Counted from the first letter of the stretch, positions 16,815-27,610 are shown. The stretch: 64,000 bases of DNA from Mucilaginibacter rivuli (GCF_019391655.1 NZ_JAHXPQ010000002.1:62001-126000), one strand, 5' to 3'. Numbers and translations: made by a program. The notes: a model not told the origin generated them from the letters alone.

Positions 16815-18092
16815 ATGAAAAATATAGATTTAAAAAGCGCGAGTTTTAAAGACTTTGAAAACATTTCGGGCCAGGATGTTTATGCCACCGCCCTGGAATT
16901 TAAAGCCTATCTTCATTTCCTTCGTGAAAACGGTCATTTAAATTACAGGATCGAATCGCTGTCACCTGTTGGACCAGAAATGGATCTTTTATTGCCCGGT
17001 GATCACGAACCGACACGCTGTGTTTGTTTGGTTTCCAACGATTACCTTGGGTTTAGTCAGCATCCTAAAGTCAAAGCTGCTGTAATTGACGGGGTAAAAC
17101 GTTATGGAACCGGCTCCGGCGCGTCACCTGCGATTGGCGGTCATTTCATTTATCACCGGCAACTGGAAAAGAAAATCGCAGAATTCTACCGACAAACGGA
17201 TGCCATCCTATACACTACCGGTTATACTGCCAACAGTGCTACATTGCAATGCCTGTTGCACAAATCAGATATTGCGATTATCGATATGGCCGTTCACGCA
17301 AGTGTCAGGGAGGGCTGTCTGACTACCAATACAAAAACCTTTCTGCACAACGATCTGAAAATGCTGGAACAGGTTCTGAAGGCTTCTCAACATGCCTATC
17401 AAACGAAAATGGTCGTTATAGATGGCGTTTACAGCCAGGATGGTGATCTGGCGGTGATGGATAAAATTGCGGGCCTTACGCATCAATATGGTGCTTACTT
17501 GGTTGTCGATGATGCTCATGGCATCGGTGTAATTGGCAACACAGGCAGAGGTGTGATCGAAATGTATAATCTTTTCGATAAAGTTGACATTATTACAGGA
17601 ACTTTCAGTAAGGCGCTGGGCAATATCGGCGGATATGTTGTCGCCACACCCGAAATAATCAATTACCTTAAATACCAATCGAAACAACATTTATTTTCTA
17701 CTACTGCAACTCCCGCTATCATGGGAATAATTAAAGCCATAGAATTAATTGATGAGGAACCTGAGTGGCAGGCAAAGCTTTGGGAAAACATCATTTACAT
17801 CAAGACTGGCTTAATCGGTCTTGGTTTTGATGTTGGAAACACTGCGTCGGCGGTTATTCCGGTAAAGGTTGGCGAAATTGCTAAAACGCTTGAGGCGGGA
17901 AGGTTGCTGCTTAAGGAAGGCATATATACTAACCCGATCATGTTTCCTGCGGTATCGGTCAAGGATTCACGAATCAGGTTAAATATTATGGCGAGCCATA
18001 CGAAATCACAATTGGACAAAGTGCTCAATGCTTTTGCGGTCATTGACCAGAAACTAAACATATCAAAGGGCATAGTACGAAGCAATATCTGA
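16815..18092 (+). CDS. PLP-dependent alpha-oxoamine synthase family enzyme
   Basis: A 425-residue fold-type I PLP enzyme of the family holding 8-amino-7-oxononanoate synthase, 2-amino-3-ketobutyrate CoA ligase, serine palmitoyltransferase and CqsA; these condense an amino acid with an acyl-CoA. Landmarks are SNDYLGFSQHPKVKAA, GTGSGASPAIGGHFIYHRQLEKKIAEF, the pyridoxal-contact VVDDAHGIGVIG (Asp233, His235), and the Schiff-base Lys266 in TGTFSKALGNIGGYV. The ~45-residue N-terminal extension before SNDYLG is longer than in BioF. There is no biotin operon or carrier protein alongside, so the product is open. An AAGG Shine-Dalgarno-like sequence precedes the ATG. It is divergent from Crp/Fnr and likely shares its control region. 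Confidence 0.88.
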   Translation: MKNIDLKSASFKDFENISGQDVYATALEFKAYLHFLRENGHLNYRIESLSPVGPEMDLLLPGDHEPTRCVCLVSNDYLGFSQHPKVKAAVIDGVKRYGTGSGASPAIGGHFIYHRQLEKKIAEFYRQTDAILYTTGYTANSATLQCLLHKSDIAIIDMAVHASVREGCLTTNTKTFLHNDLKMLEQVLKASQHAYQTKMVVIDGVYSQDGDLAVMDKIAGLTHQYGAYLVVDDAHGIGVIGNTGRGVIEMYNLFDKVDIITGTFSKALGNIGGYVVATPEIINYLKYQSKQHLFSTTATPAIMGIIKAIELIDEEPEWQAKLWENIIYIKTGLIGLGFDVGNTASAVIPVKVGEIAKTLEAGRLLLKEGIYTNPIMFPAVSVKDSRIRLNIMASHTKSQLDKVLNAFAVIDQKLNISKGIVRSNI

Positions 18093-18252
18093 CCAATTAA
18101 CCAGATTAATTAGCTATTAATTAAGATACTCCATTGCGTGGAGGTTATACGATATCGATAATTTGATAACACATGACCTGTCCATCGGTGCTTTGCTATG
18201 TTCGTAAATGGAGATTGATTATAATTCTTAATTACATATAATAGAATAATTT

Positions 18253-18933
18253 ATGCGAAATGACTCAGTAAGTGTTCCTGTTTATCCGTTTGCATGGCTG
18301 GACGAAGTCACAGAATATACGCTAAATCCTGAAAAGCAAAGTGTCGACAATCTACAAGAAGAAGAGTTATATCAGTTGCAGGGTAAATTCGAAACGGAAA
18401 TACATCAGGTACTGAACAGCCTGAAAAGTCAAACCTTTTGGATTATTTCTGAAAAAAAGAAAAAAGCCGTGTTGCAGCAATACGTTCATTCGATCAGGTT
18501 ACTACAACAACAGGCCGTCAATAATCAAAAAAATTACCCCGAGGGCAGTTTACTGAAAGCAGCAGGCAATGCGATAATCAGTTACCTGGAAGAGCTATTC
18601 CAAACAATCGAGCGCAGGTATAATGTTTCTTTACCTGACCTATTGCTACCAGAAGACCAGGCGGATCAGAACCCGACATTGATCAAGATCATCTGTGAGC
18701 TCAGTATCGACCAAATGGGCATCATCCTCAAAGCCGCTGATGATATCAAACTTATTGTATCACGGTCTTTAAGCCAGGTATTCAAATCAATCGTTCCATT
18801 TTTATCAACAAGCACCAAGGATTCGTTGTCCTGGGATAGTATGCGCAGTAATTCTTACCACCCAGAAAAACGGGACAAAGAGATTGCAATTAACGCGCTC
18901 GAGGCGTTGATTAAGAAGATAAAAGAGTATTGA
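18253..18933 (+). CDS. Hypothetical helical protein
   Basis: A 226-residue protein that I cannot assign. It is predicted to be largely alpha-helical and soluble, with no signal peptide: an acidic/Gln-rich first half (EEELYQLQGKFETEIHQVL, AVLQQYVHSIRLLQQQAV) and a C-terminal segment KRDKEIAINALEALIKKIKEY that looks like a coiled or packing helix. It ends at a strong terminator and stands about 290 bp before the conjugation genes. Its codon use looks like the flanking chromosome rather than the GC-richer tra genes, so it may be outside the mobile segment; some conjugative elements carry regulators of this size, such as RteC, but I see no convincing match. Confidence 0.6.
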   Translation: MRNDSVSVPVYPFAWLDEVTEYTLNPEKQSVDNLQEEELYQLQGKFETEIHQVLNSLKSQTFWIISEKKKKAVLQQYVHSIRLLQQQAVNNQKNYPEGSLLKAAGNAIISYLEELFQTIERRYNVSLPDLLLPEDQADQNPTLIKIICELSIDQMGIILKAADDIKLIVSRSLSQVFKSIVPFLSTSTKDSLSWDSMRSNSYHPEKRDKEIAINALEALIKKIKEY

Positions 18934-18955
18934 AACCGGTACACCTGCTATTTAG

Positions 18956-18983
18956 GGCTTCCAAATTGGAAGCCTTTTTTTTT
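18956..18983 (+). terminator. Intrinsic terminator
   Basis: GGCTTCCAA (18956-18964) pairs with TTGGAAGCC (18966-18974) and is followed by nine T residues (18975-18983). It closes the preceding 226-residue gene. Confidence 0.88.
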
Positions 18984-19081
18984 GCTCTGTAGTGACAATC
19001 GCGCTCCCGTAAAAGCATTCTATTGAATCTGTTTTTTTATACTATGCCAAAACTTGTTTTTTTTCTTGTTGATTATCAATA

Positions 19082-19108
19082 GGATACAAGGATACAAATC
19101 GGATACAA
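19082..19108. repeat. Three direct copies of GGATACAA ahead of the tra genes
   Basis: GGATACAA occurs at 19082-19089, 19090-19097 and 19101-19108, 114 bp before the first gene of the conjugation segment. The first two are tandem; the third is shifted by 3 bp. The remaining intergenic bases up to 19221 show no gene. Such short iterated sites could bind a regulator of the tra operon. Confidence 0.5.
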
Positions 19109-19221
19109 TCACATCTTGGACTTGTACACGGCATCAGCCCGAGCTTCCTTTGTATTGTCAAACAGGCTGACTATTCGGCTGAATAATTAAACAAACAGGA
19201 ATCACCTAAAAACGAAAGATC

Positions 19222-19710
19222 ATGTTGAACCAACTATCCTGGACCACCTTTTTTGAGATTGTCATTTTCCTGGCTGCAGCCTACTACATCTTTGTCCTCT
19301 TCCGCTATTATGCCGGGGATATCCGCCAAATGGTGCAGCCCCTACCCAGCGAAAAGATGGATCAAAAAATCCCTGACACGCTTCGCTTCGAACAGCCGGA
19401 AGAAAAACATCATGCCAGTTCCACAGCCGTGCACTTTGCCGGTCGGGAAAACTTTCCTGATGAAACGTTGGAAGAAACGTCCGAGCTCAGGGGAAAGCTG
19501 AAGCAATGCATTCAAAACGCATCGGGTAAACCTTTCGCCCCCGCTGTGCTGATCCCTCAGATCAAAAAGCTGTTCAGGGAATTCCCGGACCAGCAATTTT
19601 CGCCTCAGCGGCCGGCCATTAATGAATTGGTCGTCCAGGAGTGCGAACGAACGGGCACCGCGCTGCTGACGGAAGATGAAGTTGATGCATGGTGGAACGA
19701 GACACTTTAA
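19222..19710 (+). CDS. Hypothetical membrane-anchored protein at the start of the conjugation segment
   Basis: A 162-residue protein with one N-terminal membrane helix (FFEIVIFLAAAYYIFVLFRYYAG) followed by an acidic linker and a soluble domain with a helical pattern (ELRGKLKQCIQNASGKPF, LIPQIKKLFREFPDQQF, INELVVQECERTGTALLTEDEVDAWW). I recognise no named family. It is followed by the DUF4134 pilin-like gene and shares its direction and high G+C content, so it most likely belongs to the transfer operon, perhaps as an inner-membrane accessory. Confidence 0.65.
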   Translation: MLNQLSWTTFFEIVIFLAAAYYIFVLFRYYAGDIRQMVQPLPSEKMDQKIPDTLRFEQPEEKHHASSTAVHFAGRENFPDETLEETSELRGKLKQCIQNASGKPFAPAVLIPQIKKLFREFPDQQFSPQRPAINELVVQECERTGTALLTEDEVDAWWNETL

Positions 19711-19721
19711 AGTTCCGGTCC

Positions 19722-19756
19722 CCCGGTACCTGCTGCGTGAGGCCAGGGGTACCGGG
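19722..19756 (+). promoter_or_regulatory. Hairpin in the leader of the DUF4134 gene
   Basis: CCCGGTACC (19722-19730) and GGTACCGGG (19748-19756) form a perfect 9-bp stem directly after the previous stop codon. No T-run follows, so it is more likely an mRNA stability or processing element than a terminator. Confidence 0.4.
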
Positions 19757-19930
19757 CTAACCGGGAGCTATACCAAAATTGAAGATAACCTACCTAATCT
19801 TCCCCGTGCTGCAGGCCATGTGAAGAAGGCGGGATAGACCGGTAGCGTTTTCCTCTCCTCTGTCCCAAGGTTTGCCGGGACGGAGGACCGGGGAATGCTT
19901 GTGCAGAACTGAAAACAAAGATAACGTGAG

Positions 19931-20260
19931 ATGGATAAGTGCAAAAGAAACCTATGGGTAAAAACCCTGAAAACGATGGCGATCGTCGCTGTCGGCACCG
20001 CGATCACTGCGATCGCCAAAGCGCAGGACGGCAACGCCGGTATCAACCAGGCCAATACGCAGGTGCGCAGTTATTTCGAATCCGGCACCAGCCTGATGTA
20101 CGCCATCGGCGCGATCCTCGGCCTGATCGGCGCGGTCAAGGTCTATTCGAAATGGAATAGCGGTGACCAGGATACCAGTAAGGTCGCGGCAGCCTGGTTC
20201 GGCAGTTGTATTTTCCTGGTTGTCGTCGCCACCATTATCAAATCATTCTTCGGAATGTAA
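19931..20260 (+). CDS. TraE-like conjugation protein (DUF4134), small pilin-like membrane protein
   Basis: A 109-residue protein with a signal-like N-terminus ending AIAKAQDGNAGINQANTQV and two further hydrophobic stretches (LMYAIGAILGLIGAVKVY; AAAWFGSCIFLVVVATII). The segment QVRSYFESGTSLMYAIGAILGLIGAVKVYSKW is characteristic of DUF4134, the TraE protein of Bacteroides conjugative transposons (CTnDOT class). Size and topology suit a VirB2-like pilin of the type IV secretion apparatus. It is the first recognisable Tra protein in the module; the order TraE then TraF then TraG is kept, interrupted by the DUF1896-like and methylase-helicase genes. Confidence 0.85.
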   Translation: MDKCKRNLWVKTLKTMAIVAVGTAITAIAKAQDGNAGINQANTQVRSYFESGTSLMYAIGAILGLIGAVKVYSKWNSGDQDTSKVAAAWFGSCIFLVVVATIIKSFFGM

Positions 20261-20330
20261 GCTGGTCGGTGAAAAATAAATCCCATTCCCGCAGCTAAGA
20301 CAGAATTAACAACGCTAAAAACAAATAATC

Positions 20331-20771
20331 ATGCAAGAGCAATTGATCCACAGACTGCATGCCTATCTGGTACAGAACCATTTAGACTTGCTCATCTCCT
20401 TACAGGAAGACCACCGCTTGGCACCCTACCTGAAAAATAAGGTCGCCTCGGTTCAGGAACTCATTCATTCCCTCACTGCTGAAAAGCGCCCGGCCTATGT
20501 CATCGAGGCGCTTTGCCTGGAGGAACTAACCCGCGACCTGCGGCCCTCCCGCTTCAATTACATGAAGAGCCTGCTCGAAGAAGAGTTTGAAGCGGAATAC
20601 GGGCGGATGCGTGAAACCGGCATCCTGACCTACGAGGTCATCAACCTGATCGGAGCCTGCGAGCCCATTTTCGAGGTGTTCGGCTTCAGCGAAGATACTG
20701 ATGACAACAAAGAGCTACGCTACGCGGTCATGGGCATGATCGCAGAATACGTGGGCAGCTATGCCGCTTAA
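20331..20771 (+). CDS. DUF1896-like conjugative-element protein
   Basis: A 146-residue, acidic, soluble protein. Motifs [41 protein letters not shown] and [25 protein letters not shown] match what I know of DUF1896, a small family found next to the large methylase-helicase of Bacteroidota conjugative elements. Its function is undefined. Its 3' end overlaps the longest possible reading of the next gene by 11 bp, so the two are probably co-translated and may act together. Confidence 0.7.
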   Translation: MQEQLIHRLHAYLVQNHLDLLISLQEDHRLAPYLKNKVASVQELIHSLTAEKRPAYVIEALCLEELTRDLRPSRFNYMKSLLEEEFEAEYGRMRETGILTYEVINLIGACEPIFEVFGFSEDTDDNKELRYAVMGMIAEYVGSYAA

Positions 20772-20799
20772 CCTGAAACGAAAAAGAGAATTCCGCGTC

Positions 20800-23700
20800 A
20801 TGGCATACAATCCGCTGCAGAAATTACGGGATAACATCAGGGCGATCCGCATCGCGCTGGATTTCCGGGACGGGCTCATACCCGGGCTTGAGGATATGGA
20901 TGCCTTGCGGGCCTATTCCGGTTTCGGCGGCCTGAAGGCCGTATTATTCCCGGCGGGGGACCAGCAGGAATGGCGGAACAGGAATGCTTCACAAAGCGAC
21001 CTGAAACTCTATCCATCGATGATGGAGCTGTACCAATTACTAAAGGACCGACTGGATGAATCGGAATACCGGAAAGCAGTTCAGTCGATCCGGGACAGCA
21101 TACTGACCGCGTATTACACGCCTGCCATCGTGCCGGAAAGCTTATACGCAGTTTTAAAGGAACAGGGCATCGCGCCTAAGCGGCCCTATGAGCCAAGTAG
21201 CGGGGCCGGTGTCTTTGTCACAGAACTCATCAAAGCCTTTCCTGACGCTGAAAAAGTGACCGCGGTGGAAAAGGACCTGGTGACAGGTTTGGTGCTCCGG
21301 GCTGCAGTCGCCAATTCACCCGTAGCCGTCGATGTCCAGATCAAAGGGCTGGAAGAAACACCACTGATCGAAAACGGGCAGCATGACCTGGTGATGAGCA
21401 ATATACCGTTTGGCAATTTCCAGGTTTTTGACCCGGTTTTTCCGGATAAAGAGATCACAGGTAAGATCCACAATTATTTCTTCGCGAAAGGACTGGATAA
21501 ACTGGCCGAGGGTGGCATCCTGGCTTACCTCACGACGGACGCGTTCCTGAACAGCCCGTCTAACCGCGCAACCTGCGGATACCTGTTGAACCGTGCGGAC
21601 TTTGTCAGCCTGACAGTTATGCCTGACAACCTGATGAAAGACACCGGCAATACCGAAGCGCCCAGTCATTTATTCATCCTGCAAAAACACAGTCATAAAA
21701 CCGGGCTATCCATGAGCGAAGAACAATTGCTGGAGCATATCTCCCTTCGAAACGATTACGGCCCCTTTTATCTCAATAAGTATATCGCCTTATATCCCGA
21801 TATCGTTGCCGGGAACGAGATCAAAGCGGGAACGAACCAATACGGGCAGGCACACCGGGTGGTATGGCAAACCGGCCACATGAAAGGCATTGGTGATCAG
21901 CTGCACACTATCCTCCGCACGGACTTCAGAAATTCATTCAACCCAAAAGCATTCCGGGAAGCGCAGGCAGCTATCGCCGTGACCCAGGAACAGCAACCCG
22001 ATGCTGAAAAAGAACCACGTCTGGTATATCTGCCGATGCCCGACAGCAAGGCCGTGTCCACCGCTGTGCAATTAGGATTGTTCGATAGCGTTCCCCCCGA
22101 AGGCGGTAACCGGGCGATCGATTACATCCAGGCGCATGAGGAGGGACTCGTGCAAAAGAATTCCGCGCGTTTGATCGGCAGCATCCGCACCAAAGATAAG
22201 CCGGAACACGAAGTGATCGTGCTCCTTACAGCGAGGCATTTGACCCAGCAGCAATACCTGTACAAACTTGTCGCTAATGTCGAAGGTGTGATTGTTCCCC
22301 ACAACTGGCTGAACGGAAACCTGCTAAGCCAGGAATTGCCGAAACTGGTGCCCGCCTTACATGCATTCAACCATGATTTTGAGTTCGAAGGCGATCAGAG
22401 CCTGAAGGCCTATTTTAATTTCGGGAAGAACGCTGAACAATATTTCCGCTCGCTCAACGCTTTTCACCAGGAAGGCAGCCTGGTGAGCATGAACGGGCAG
22501 ACCGGCACCATCCACGGGATCAATGACAGCCGTTCGCAAGCCTTGTTTAAACCATGGACGGATCAAAGGGACGCTTTATTTTTTGAGCGGTACATCCGTA
22601 TCAGGGATATTTACTTTGCCCTTTCGGAAACCGAGGCGAACTCCCGGACCGAATACCCCGCTTTTCGCAGGGACCTGAATGAGGCCTATACCAATTTCCG
22701 GAACCTGTACGGCGAAATGAACCGGCCGGCCAACCGCAAATTGATCCTCAGCGATGAGCTGGCCGGTTTTAAGGTATTGTCATCCATAGAAGTTAAAGAA
22801 GAAAATGAATTCAGGGCAGCTGATATTTTAACTGGGCCGGTTTTCCAAAGTCAGGTTGCCTTTAAAACGGATGATCCGGTGTCGGCGCTTGCCCGTTGCC
22901 TGAATGAAAAGGGCGCGGTCGATCTCGCTTTTATCGGTGCAGCGACAGGGCTTTCGATAGAAGAAGTACCGGTCAGCCTTCAAAGCCATATCCTGCTGAA
23001 CCCAGAAAGCCGGCAATGGGAAACGGTGGATCGATACCTGTCAGGCAATGTGGTGCAGAAAATGGCGATAGCGGAACAGGAATCCCGCAAAGAGGCTGAT
23101 AACGAACAACTGGAGCGCAGCCTGGCCTCGATCAGGCAGGCACAACCGGAGGCTATCCCATTTGAACTGCTTGATTTTAATTTGGGCGAACGCTGGTTCC
23201 CGCTCCATTATTACGAACGCTTCGCTTCGGACTTTTTTGAACTGCCGGTGACTATCGCTTACCTGCATTCCGGCGACAGTTTTAAAGTGAGTACGCAAGG
23301 AACGAACCTGAAGATCACCAGGGAATTCGCTATTACGCCAAAAGAAAGCAACCGCCGGACTTTTGGCTATACGCTCCTAGAACACGCACTCGAAAATACC
23401 AGCCCTTATTTCAGCTACGAAGTAAAATCCGGGGGCAACACGAAAAGGTATCCTGATAATGAAGCGATCCAGCTGGCCCATCAAAAGATCGAACAGATCC
23501 GGACAGGCTTCGTCAACTGGCTTGCCGACCTGCCTGCAGAAGATAAAAAGCATATCGAAAAACTATATAATGATACTTTTAACTGCTACGTGCTCCGGGA
23601 ATATAACGGTGAGCACCTCAGTTTTCCGGGACTCGACAAAAAAGCTTTGGGTATCGATGATCTGTATAGCTCCCAAAAGAACGCTGCTTGGCGCATCGTA

Positions 23701-26403
23701 CAAAACCGCGGCGCCCTCATCGACCATGAGGTTGGATTAGGTAAAACACTGACGATGATCGTGGCCGCGCAGGAAATGAAGCGGCTGGGTATTGTGCACA
23801 AGCCGATGATCCTGGCGCTGAAAGCCAATGTCAATCAGATTGCCGAGACTTATCGTAAAGCCTATCCGGCCGCACACATCCTGGTCCCGGGTGAAAATGA
23901 TTTTACACCGGATAAGCGGCTGCGGCTGTTTCATGAGATTAAAAACAACAACTGGGACTGCATCATTTTAACGCATGACCAGTTCGGTAAGATCCCGCAG
24001 TCGCCGGAAATACAGCAACGAATCTTCCAGGCGGAGCTCGACAATACGGACAGGGACCTCGACACCATGCGTTCGGAAGGCGGTAATATTTCGCGCCGTA
24101 TGCTCAAGGGGCTGGAAGTCCGAAAAAAGAATTTAATGGCCAAGCTGAAATCGCTGGAACACGAGATCAACGGCAGAAAAGATAAGGGCATTGATTTTAA
24201 AGAGATGCAGGTGGATCATTTGTTCGTCGATGAGTCCCATAAATTCAAGAACCTGACTTTCACCACCCGGCACGACCGGGTAGCGGGCATTGGCAATATG
24301 GAGGGAAGCCAAAAGGCGCTCAATATGCTGTTCGCGGTCCGCACCCTTCAGGAAAGATTCGACAATGATCTTTGCGTTACCTTTCTGAGCGGTACACCGA
24401 TTTCCAATAGTTTAACCGAAATGTACCTCATCTTCAAATACCTGCGGCCCAAGGAAATGGAGCGCCAGTGTATTGAGAACTTTGACGGCTGGGCAGCGGT
24501 CTTCGCCAAAAAGACGACCGACTTTGAATTTTCGGTCACTAATGAGATCATCGCCAAGGAGCGCTTTCGCCATTTTATCAAGGTGCCGGAACTGGCGCTT
24601 TTCTATAATGAGATCACGGACTATAAGACCGCAAAACACATTGCGCTGGATAAACCTGTGTTGGACGAACACTTGATTAATATCCCGCCGACACCCGAAC
24701 AGACCGATTTTATAAAAAGGTTGATGCAGTTCGCTAAGGATGGGGACGCGACACTGATCGGGCGGCCGCCATTGACGGACGATGAGGATAAGGGCCGGAT
24801 GTTGATCGCCACGAATTACGCGAAAAAGATGGCTGCAGATATGCGGCTGATCGACCCGTACAAATATGAGGATCACCCGGACCTCAAGGTCAATGTCTGC
24901 GCACGGAAGCTGGTTGAGCTCTACCGGGACAGCCATGCCTATCGCGGTACCCAGATCGTATTCTGCGATATCGGTACCCCGAAACCTGATGCTTTTAATA
25001 TCTATGATGCGCTGAAGGATAAGCTGGTCAATGACATGGACATCCCGGCTAACCAGATCACTTTCATCCATGACTGGACCGATAAGCAGAAACCGGAGCT
25101 TTTCAAAAAGATGAACAGGGGCGAGATCCGTATCCTGATCGGTAGCACCGAAAAAGCAGGCACGGGCTTGAACGTACAGGAACGGGTGATCGCCATGCAC
25201 CATCTGGATATTCCCTGGAAACCCAGCGAACTGGAACAGCGTAACGGCCGTGGGGCCAGGCAGGGCAATAAACTTGCGAAAACCAATTACGGCAACCAGG
25301 TCCGGAATTATATCTACGCTGTCGAGCAGTCCCTGGACAACTACAAGTTCAACCTGCTCAAGAACAAGCAAACCTTTATCTCGCAAATGAAGAACTGCGA
25401 GCTGAACGTGCGTACCATCGACGAGGGTTCGATCGATGAAAAGAGCGGGATGAATTTTTCGGAGTATATCGCCATCCTTTCCGGCGACACGACTTTATTG
25501 GAAAAAACAAAGCTGGAGAAAAAGATCGCGGTGACCGAGAGCCTGAAAACGGCGCATTTCCGGGAGATCGTCCGGGTGCGCTACCAGGTAGAAGGCCTGG
25601 AAAAGGATCAGACCACCCATCATGCTACGCTGAAAGCACTGCAAAAGGACCAGCAACTCTACCATAGTCAATTGAAAACCGATAAGGATGGCAGCAAATT
25701 AAACCATGTACTGCTAAAGGAGTTGCAAAGCGCGGATGCGAAAGCAATCGGCAATTACCTGATCCGGCTATACCGCGCCTGGAAACCCAAAACCAACGCC
25801 GATAACCCGAAGGAACTGGGCGAGCTCTACGGCTTTCGCTTATGTATCCGCCACGAAAACGTATTAGGGAGCCTGGATGGGCGGACAGGCGGTGAAGCTT
25901 ACAATAGTTTGTATGCGGAACGGCCCGATGGGACAGTCAAATACACCTTCAATTCCGGCGCGCCAAACACCGATAATCCTAAACTGGCAGCAAGGTATTT
26001 TTTGAATGCCATTGATAAGGTTGACCACCTGGTGGAGAAATACCAAAAAGAAATCAGGGAAAATGAGGCGCAGCTGCCACAGCTCAAGGCGATGCTGGAC
26101 AGGCCTTTTGAAAAAGAACACGAATTGCAGCAAATGCGGGCAGCACTGTCGCGGCTGGAACAGGAGATCGCGCAAAAAATCCGGGAAAAACAGGAACAGC
26201 AGCAGCGTGGGGAGCAGCCGGAAATGGAATTCGCTGCCGGTGAAGCAAAAAATGAAAAAGCCGGCGAGGCTCTCCAGGCAATGGAACCGGTGAGCCACGA
26301 CCATAGCATATCCATAGAAAAGCGATCGTCAATTCATAGCAGGCAGCCGGTCGCAGAACCGGTTAACGGGTCGCTTAAAAGAACGAAAGGGGTAAAAATA
26401 TGA
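20800..26403 (+). CDS. Giant DNA methylase-helicase fusion of conjugative elements
   Basis: About 1867 residues from the ATG at 20800 ([13 protein letters not shown]); an in-frame ATG at 20761 would add 13 residues and overlap the upstream gene. The N-terminal third is an N6-adenine methyltransferase: SAM-site [13 protein letters not shown] near residue 130, and the catalytic loop SNIPFG at about 200-205 in place of the usual NPPY/F. After a long middle region come SNF2-type helicase motifs: VGLGKT (Lys982), DESH (Asp1144), [23 protein letters not shown] and [10 protein letters not shown] (from residue 1480). The tail (about 1770-1867) is a charged Gln/Glu coiled coil. Fusions of this type, like phage P1 DarB, are thought to protect transferred DNA from restriction. 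It overlaps the TraF-like start by 4 bp. Confidence 0.88.
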   Translation: MAYNPLQKLRDNIRAIRIALDFRDGLIPGLEDMDALRAYSGFGGLKAVLFPAGDQQEWRNRNASQSDLKLYPSMMELYQLLKDRLDESEYRKAVQSIRDSILTAYYTPAIVPESLYAVLKEQGIAPKRPYEPSSGAGVFVTELIKAFPDAEKVTAVEKDLVTGLVLRAAVANSPVAVDVQIKGLEETPLIENGQHDLVMSNIPFGNFQVFDPVFPDKEITGKIHNYFFAKGLDKLAEGGILAYLTTDAFLNSPSNRATCGYLLNRADFVSLTVMPDNLMKDTGNTEAPSHLFILQKHSHKTGLSMSEEQLLEHISLRNDYGPFYLNKYIALYPDIVAGNEIKAGTNQYGQAHRVVWQTGHMKGIGDQLHTILRTDFRNSFNPKAFREAQAAIAVTQEQQPDAEKEPRLVYLPMPDSKAVSTAVQLGLFDSVPPEGGNRAIDYIQAHEEGLVQKNSARLIGSIRTKDKPEHEVIVLLTARHLTQQQYLYKLVANVEGVIVPHNWLNGNLLSQELPKLVPALHAFNHDFEFEGDQSLKAYFNFGKNAEQYFRSLNAFHQEGSLVSMNGQTGTIHGINDSRSQALFKPWTDQRDALFFERYIRIRDIYFALSETEANSRTEYPAFRRDLNEAYTNFRNLYGEMNRPANRKLILSDELAGFKVLSSIEVKEENEFRAADILTGPVFQSQVAFKTDDPVSALARCLNEKGAVDLAFIGAATGLSIEEVPVSLQSHILLNPESRQWETVDRYLSGNVVQKMAIAEQESRKEADNEQLERSLASIRQAQPEAIPFELLDFNLGERWFPLHYYERFASDFFELPVTIAYLHSGDSFKVSTQGTNLKITREFAITPKESNRRTFGYTLLEHALENTSPYFSYEVKSGGNTKRYPDNEAIQLAHQKIEQIRTGFVNWLADLPAEDKKHIEKLYNDTFNCYVLREYNGEHLSFPGLDKKALGIDDLYSSQKNAAWRIVQNRGALIDHEVGLGKTLTMIVAAQEMKRLGIVHKPMILALKANVNQIAETYRKAYPAAHILVPGENDFTPDKRLRLFHEIKNNNWDCIILTHDQFGKIPQSPEIQQRIFQAELDNTDRDLDTMRSEGGNISRRMLKGLEVRKKNLMAKLKSLEHEINGRKDKGIDFKEMQVDHLFVDESHKFKNLTFTTRHDRVAGIGNMEGSQKALNMLFAVRTLQERFDNDLCVTFLSGTPISNSLTEMYLIFKYLRPKEMERQCIENFDGWAAVFAKKTTDFEFSVTNEIIAKERFRHFIKVPELALFYNEITDYKTAKHIALDKPVLDEHLINIPPTPEQTDFIKRLMQFAKDGDATLIGRPPLTDDEDKGRMLIATNYAKKMAADMRLIDPYKYEDHPDLKVNVCARKLVELYRDSHAYRGTQIVFCDIGTPKPDAFNIYDALKDKLVNDMDIPANQITFIHDWTDKQKPELFKKMNRGEIRILIGSTEKAGTGLNVQERVIAMHHLDIPWKPSELEQRNGRGARQGNKLAKTNYGNQVRNYIYAVEQSLDNYKFNLLKNKQTFISQMKNCELNVRTIDEGSIDEKSGMNFSEYIAILSGDTTLLEKTKLEKKIAVTESLKTAHFREIVRVRYQVEGLEKDQTTHHATLKALQKDQQLYHSQLKTDKDGSKLNHVLLKELQSADAKAIGNYLIRLYRAWKPKTNADNPKELGELYGFRLCIRHENVLGSLDGRTGGEAYNSLYAERPDGTVKYTFNSGAPNTDNPKLAARYFLNAIDKVDHLVEKYQKEIRENEAQLPQLKAMLDRPFEKEHELQQMRAALSRLEQEIAQKIREKQEQQQRGEQPEMEFAAGEAKNEKAGEALQAMEPVSHDHSISIEKRSSIHSRQPVAEPVNGSLKRTKGVKI

Positions 26404-26735
26404 ACAACAGCATCTATTATATCAATAAGGGGATCAATAAAAGCATCGAGTTCCGGGGTTTGCGGGCGCAATATATCTGGTATTTCGGCGGCATGGTGGT
26501 CATTCTGATGGTACTTTTCGCCGTCCTGTATATTGCGGGAACCAATGCCTATATCTGCATGACCCTGGTCGGGGGCGCGGCGGTTTCGGGAAGCACCCGG
26601 CTGTTCGCGCTCTCCCATAAATACGGTGAGCATGGTTTAATGAAAGCTTTAGCACAAAAGCGGGTACCGAAAGTGCTGAAGTCTTATACCCGCAGAAATT
26701 TCCAACACTTAACAATCAGGGAGGCGAAGCCATGA
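26400..26735 (+). CDS. TraF-like conjugation protein (DUF4133), VirB3-like
   Basis: A 111-residue membrane protein with a short cytoplasmic lead ([25 protein letters not shown]), two adjacent hydrophobic helices ([31 protein letters not shown]) and a basic C-terminal tail. This is the DUF4133 pattern, the TraF protein of CTnDOT-class elements and the counterpart of VirB3 in type IV secretion. VirB3 proteins partner the VirB4 ATPase, which fits TraG encoded one gene further on. Start and stop overlap both neighbours by 4 bp (ATGA), so translation is coupled. Confidence 0.84.
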   Translation: MNNSIYYINKGINKSIEFRGLRAQYIWYFGGMVVILMVLFAVLYIAGTNAYICMTLVGGAAVSGSTRLFALSHKYGEHGLMKALAQKRVPKVLKSYTRRNFQHLTIREAKP

Positions 26736-27541
26736 GAACAGGACCAATACCCTATATGACGATCGAGGGGACAGTATTCGAAGTGGATATTGAAAGGCAG
26801 GTATTAATAGAACGTGCCAATTCCGCAAACACGATTTCCTTTATTGACGAGATGGAGGATAAAGGAACTTATTATAGCCTGGTCTATGACCTGGAGCGCA
26901 AACGCGCCTATGACAAAACCAATGGTTTTTACGAAAGCGAAGACTGGACAGCGGTAAAGGTGCCGATGCTGATCGAACTTGACCCGGAAGGCATGGCTAA
27001 AAAATACGGTTATACCGTGGAACAATTAGAAGGCAAAACGGATATGGAGGTTATCGTCGACCAGCAATTACTGGCCAAACGGCTTCATGGCGCGCTGCCA
27101 ACGATCGATATCTGCGGCAGCCTGTTTTACATTGATGTGCGGTTACAGGAGTTAAGGGCGGTTGATGAACACTGGACCCGGATCGATCTGAAGACTTTGG
27201 GTATTTCCACGGAGAATGGCCGTTACCAGGCCTTTTACCACCCCGGCTCACGGGAGGTGGCCGATATCGACACTGGACTGACCCGTTTGCCGGAAGGCGT
27301 GGTGTTGGTCGAGATACCGCATGACCTGGAGCTGGATCCTGTCGCGGTAGGGCGGCAGCACGACCTGGATCAGAACACCCTGCTCCGGCAATACCCCATA
27401 CAAAAGGAATTGAAAGCGGAAGTAGTCCCGCTTAGCGCGACTATGCTGCCGGGGCTTGTCCGGCGCAATCTGGAAAAATTACAGCAGCAACACGGGGATA
27501 ACGCCAGGCGCGCGAAGCCGGGGAAACGCCAGCGGTTGTAG
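26732..27541 (+). CDS. Conserved-looking conjugative-element protein of unknown function
   Basis: A 269-residue soluble protein that I cannot name. No signal or membrane segment is present. The middle contains two similar halves in pattern: VFEVDIERQVLIERAN...FIDEMEDKGTYYSLVYD and LFYIDVRLQELRAVDE...LKTLGISTENGRYQAFYH, suggesting an internal duplication of a beta-rich domain. The C-terminus is basic (LVRRNLEKLQQQ...AKPGKRQRL) and could contact nucleic acid. It overlaps the TraF-like gene by 4 bp and is separated from TraG by a hairpin-forming repeat. Confidence 0.6.
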   Translation: MRTGPIPYMTIEGTVFEVDIERQVLIERANSANTISFIDEMEDKGTYYSLVYDLERKRAYDKTNGFYESEDWTAVKVPMLIELDPEGMAKKYGYTVEQLEGKTDMEVIVDQQLLAKRLHGALPTIDICGSLFYIDVRLQELRAVDEHWTRIDLKTLGISTENGRYQAFYHPGSREVADIDTGLTRLPEGVVLVEIPHDLELDPVAVGRQHDLDQNTLLRQYPIQKELKAEVVPLSATMLPGLVRRNLEKLQQQHGDNARRAKPGKRQRL

Positions 27542-27566
27542 TTCGCTTTTTAAAATGATACGATCT

Positions 27567-27610
27567 GCCGGTGAGGGAAAAAATAAAGACCCAATTTCTT
27601 CCTCACCAGC
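27567..27610 (+). repeat. Copy A of the 21-bp tra-operon junction motif, with hairpin
   Basis: The motif GCCGGTGAGGG-A6-TAAA occupies 27567-27587. Its first ten bases can pair with CCTCACCAGC at 27601-27610 (one G-U wobble), placing a 10-bp stem just before the TraG Shine-Dalgarno (AGGA, 27621-27624). Confidence 0.6.

Noticed and set aside
24412..25386. 324-codon open frame on the minus strand inside the methylase-helicase gene
   Set aside because: It lies fully antisense to conserved helicase motifs and has no family resemblance; GC-rich coding DNA often leaves such frames open.
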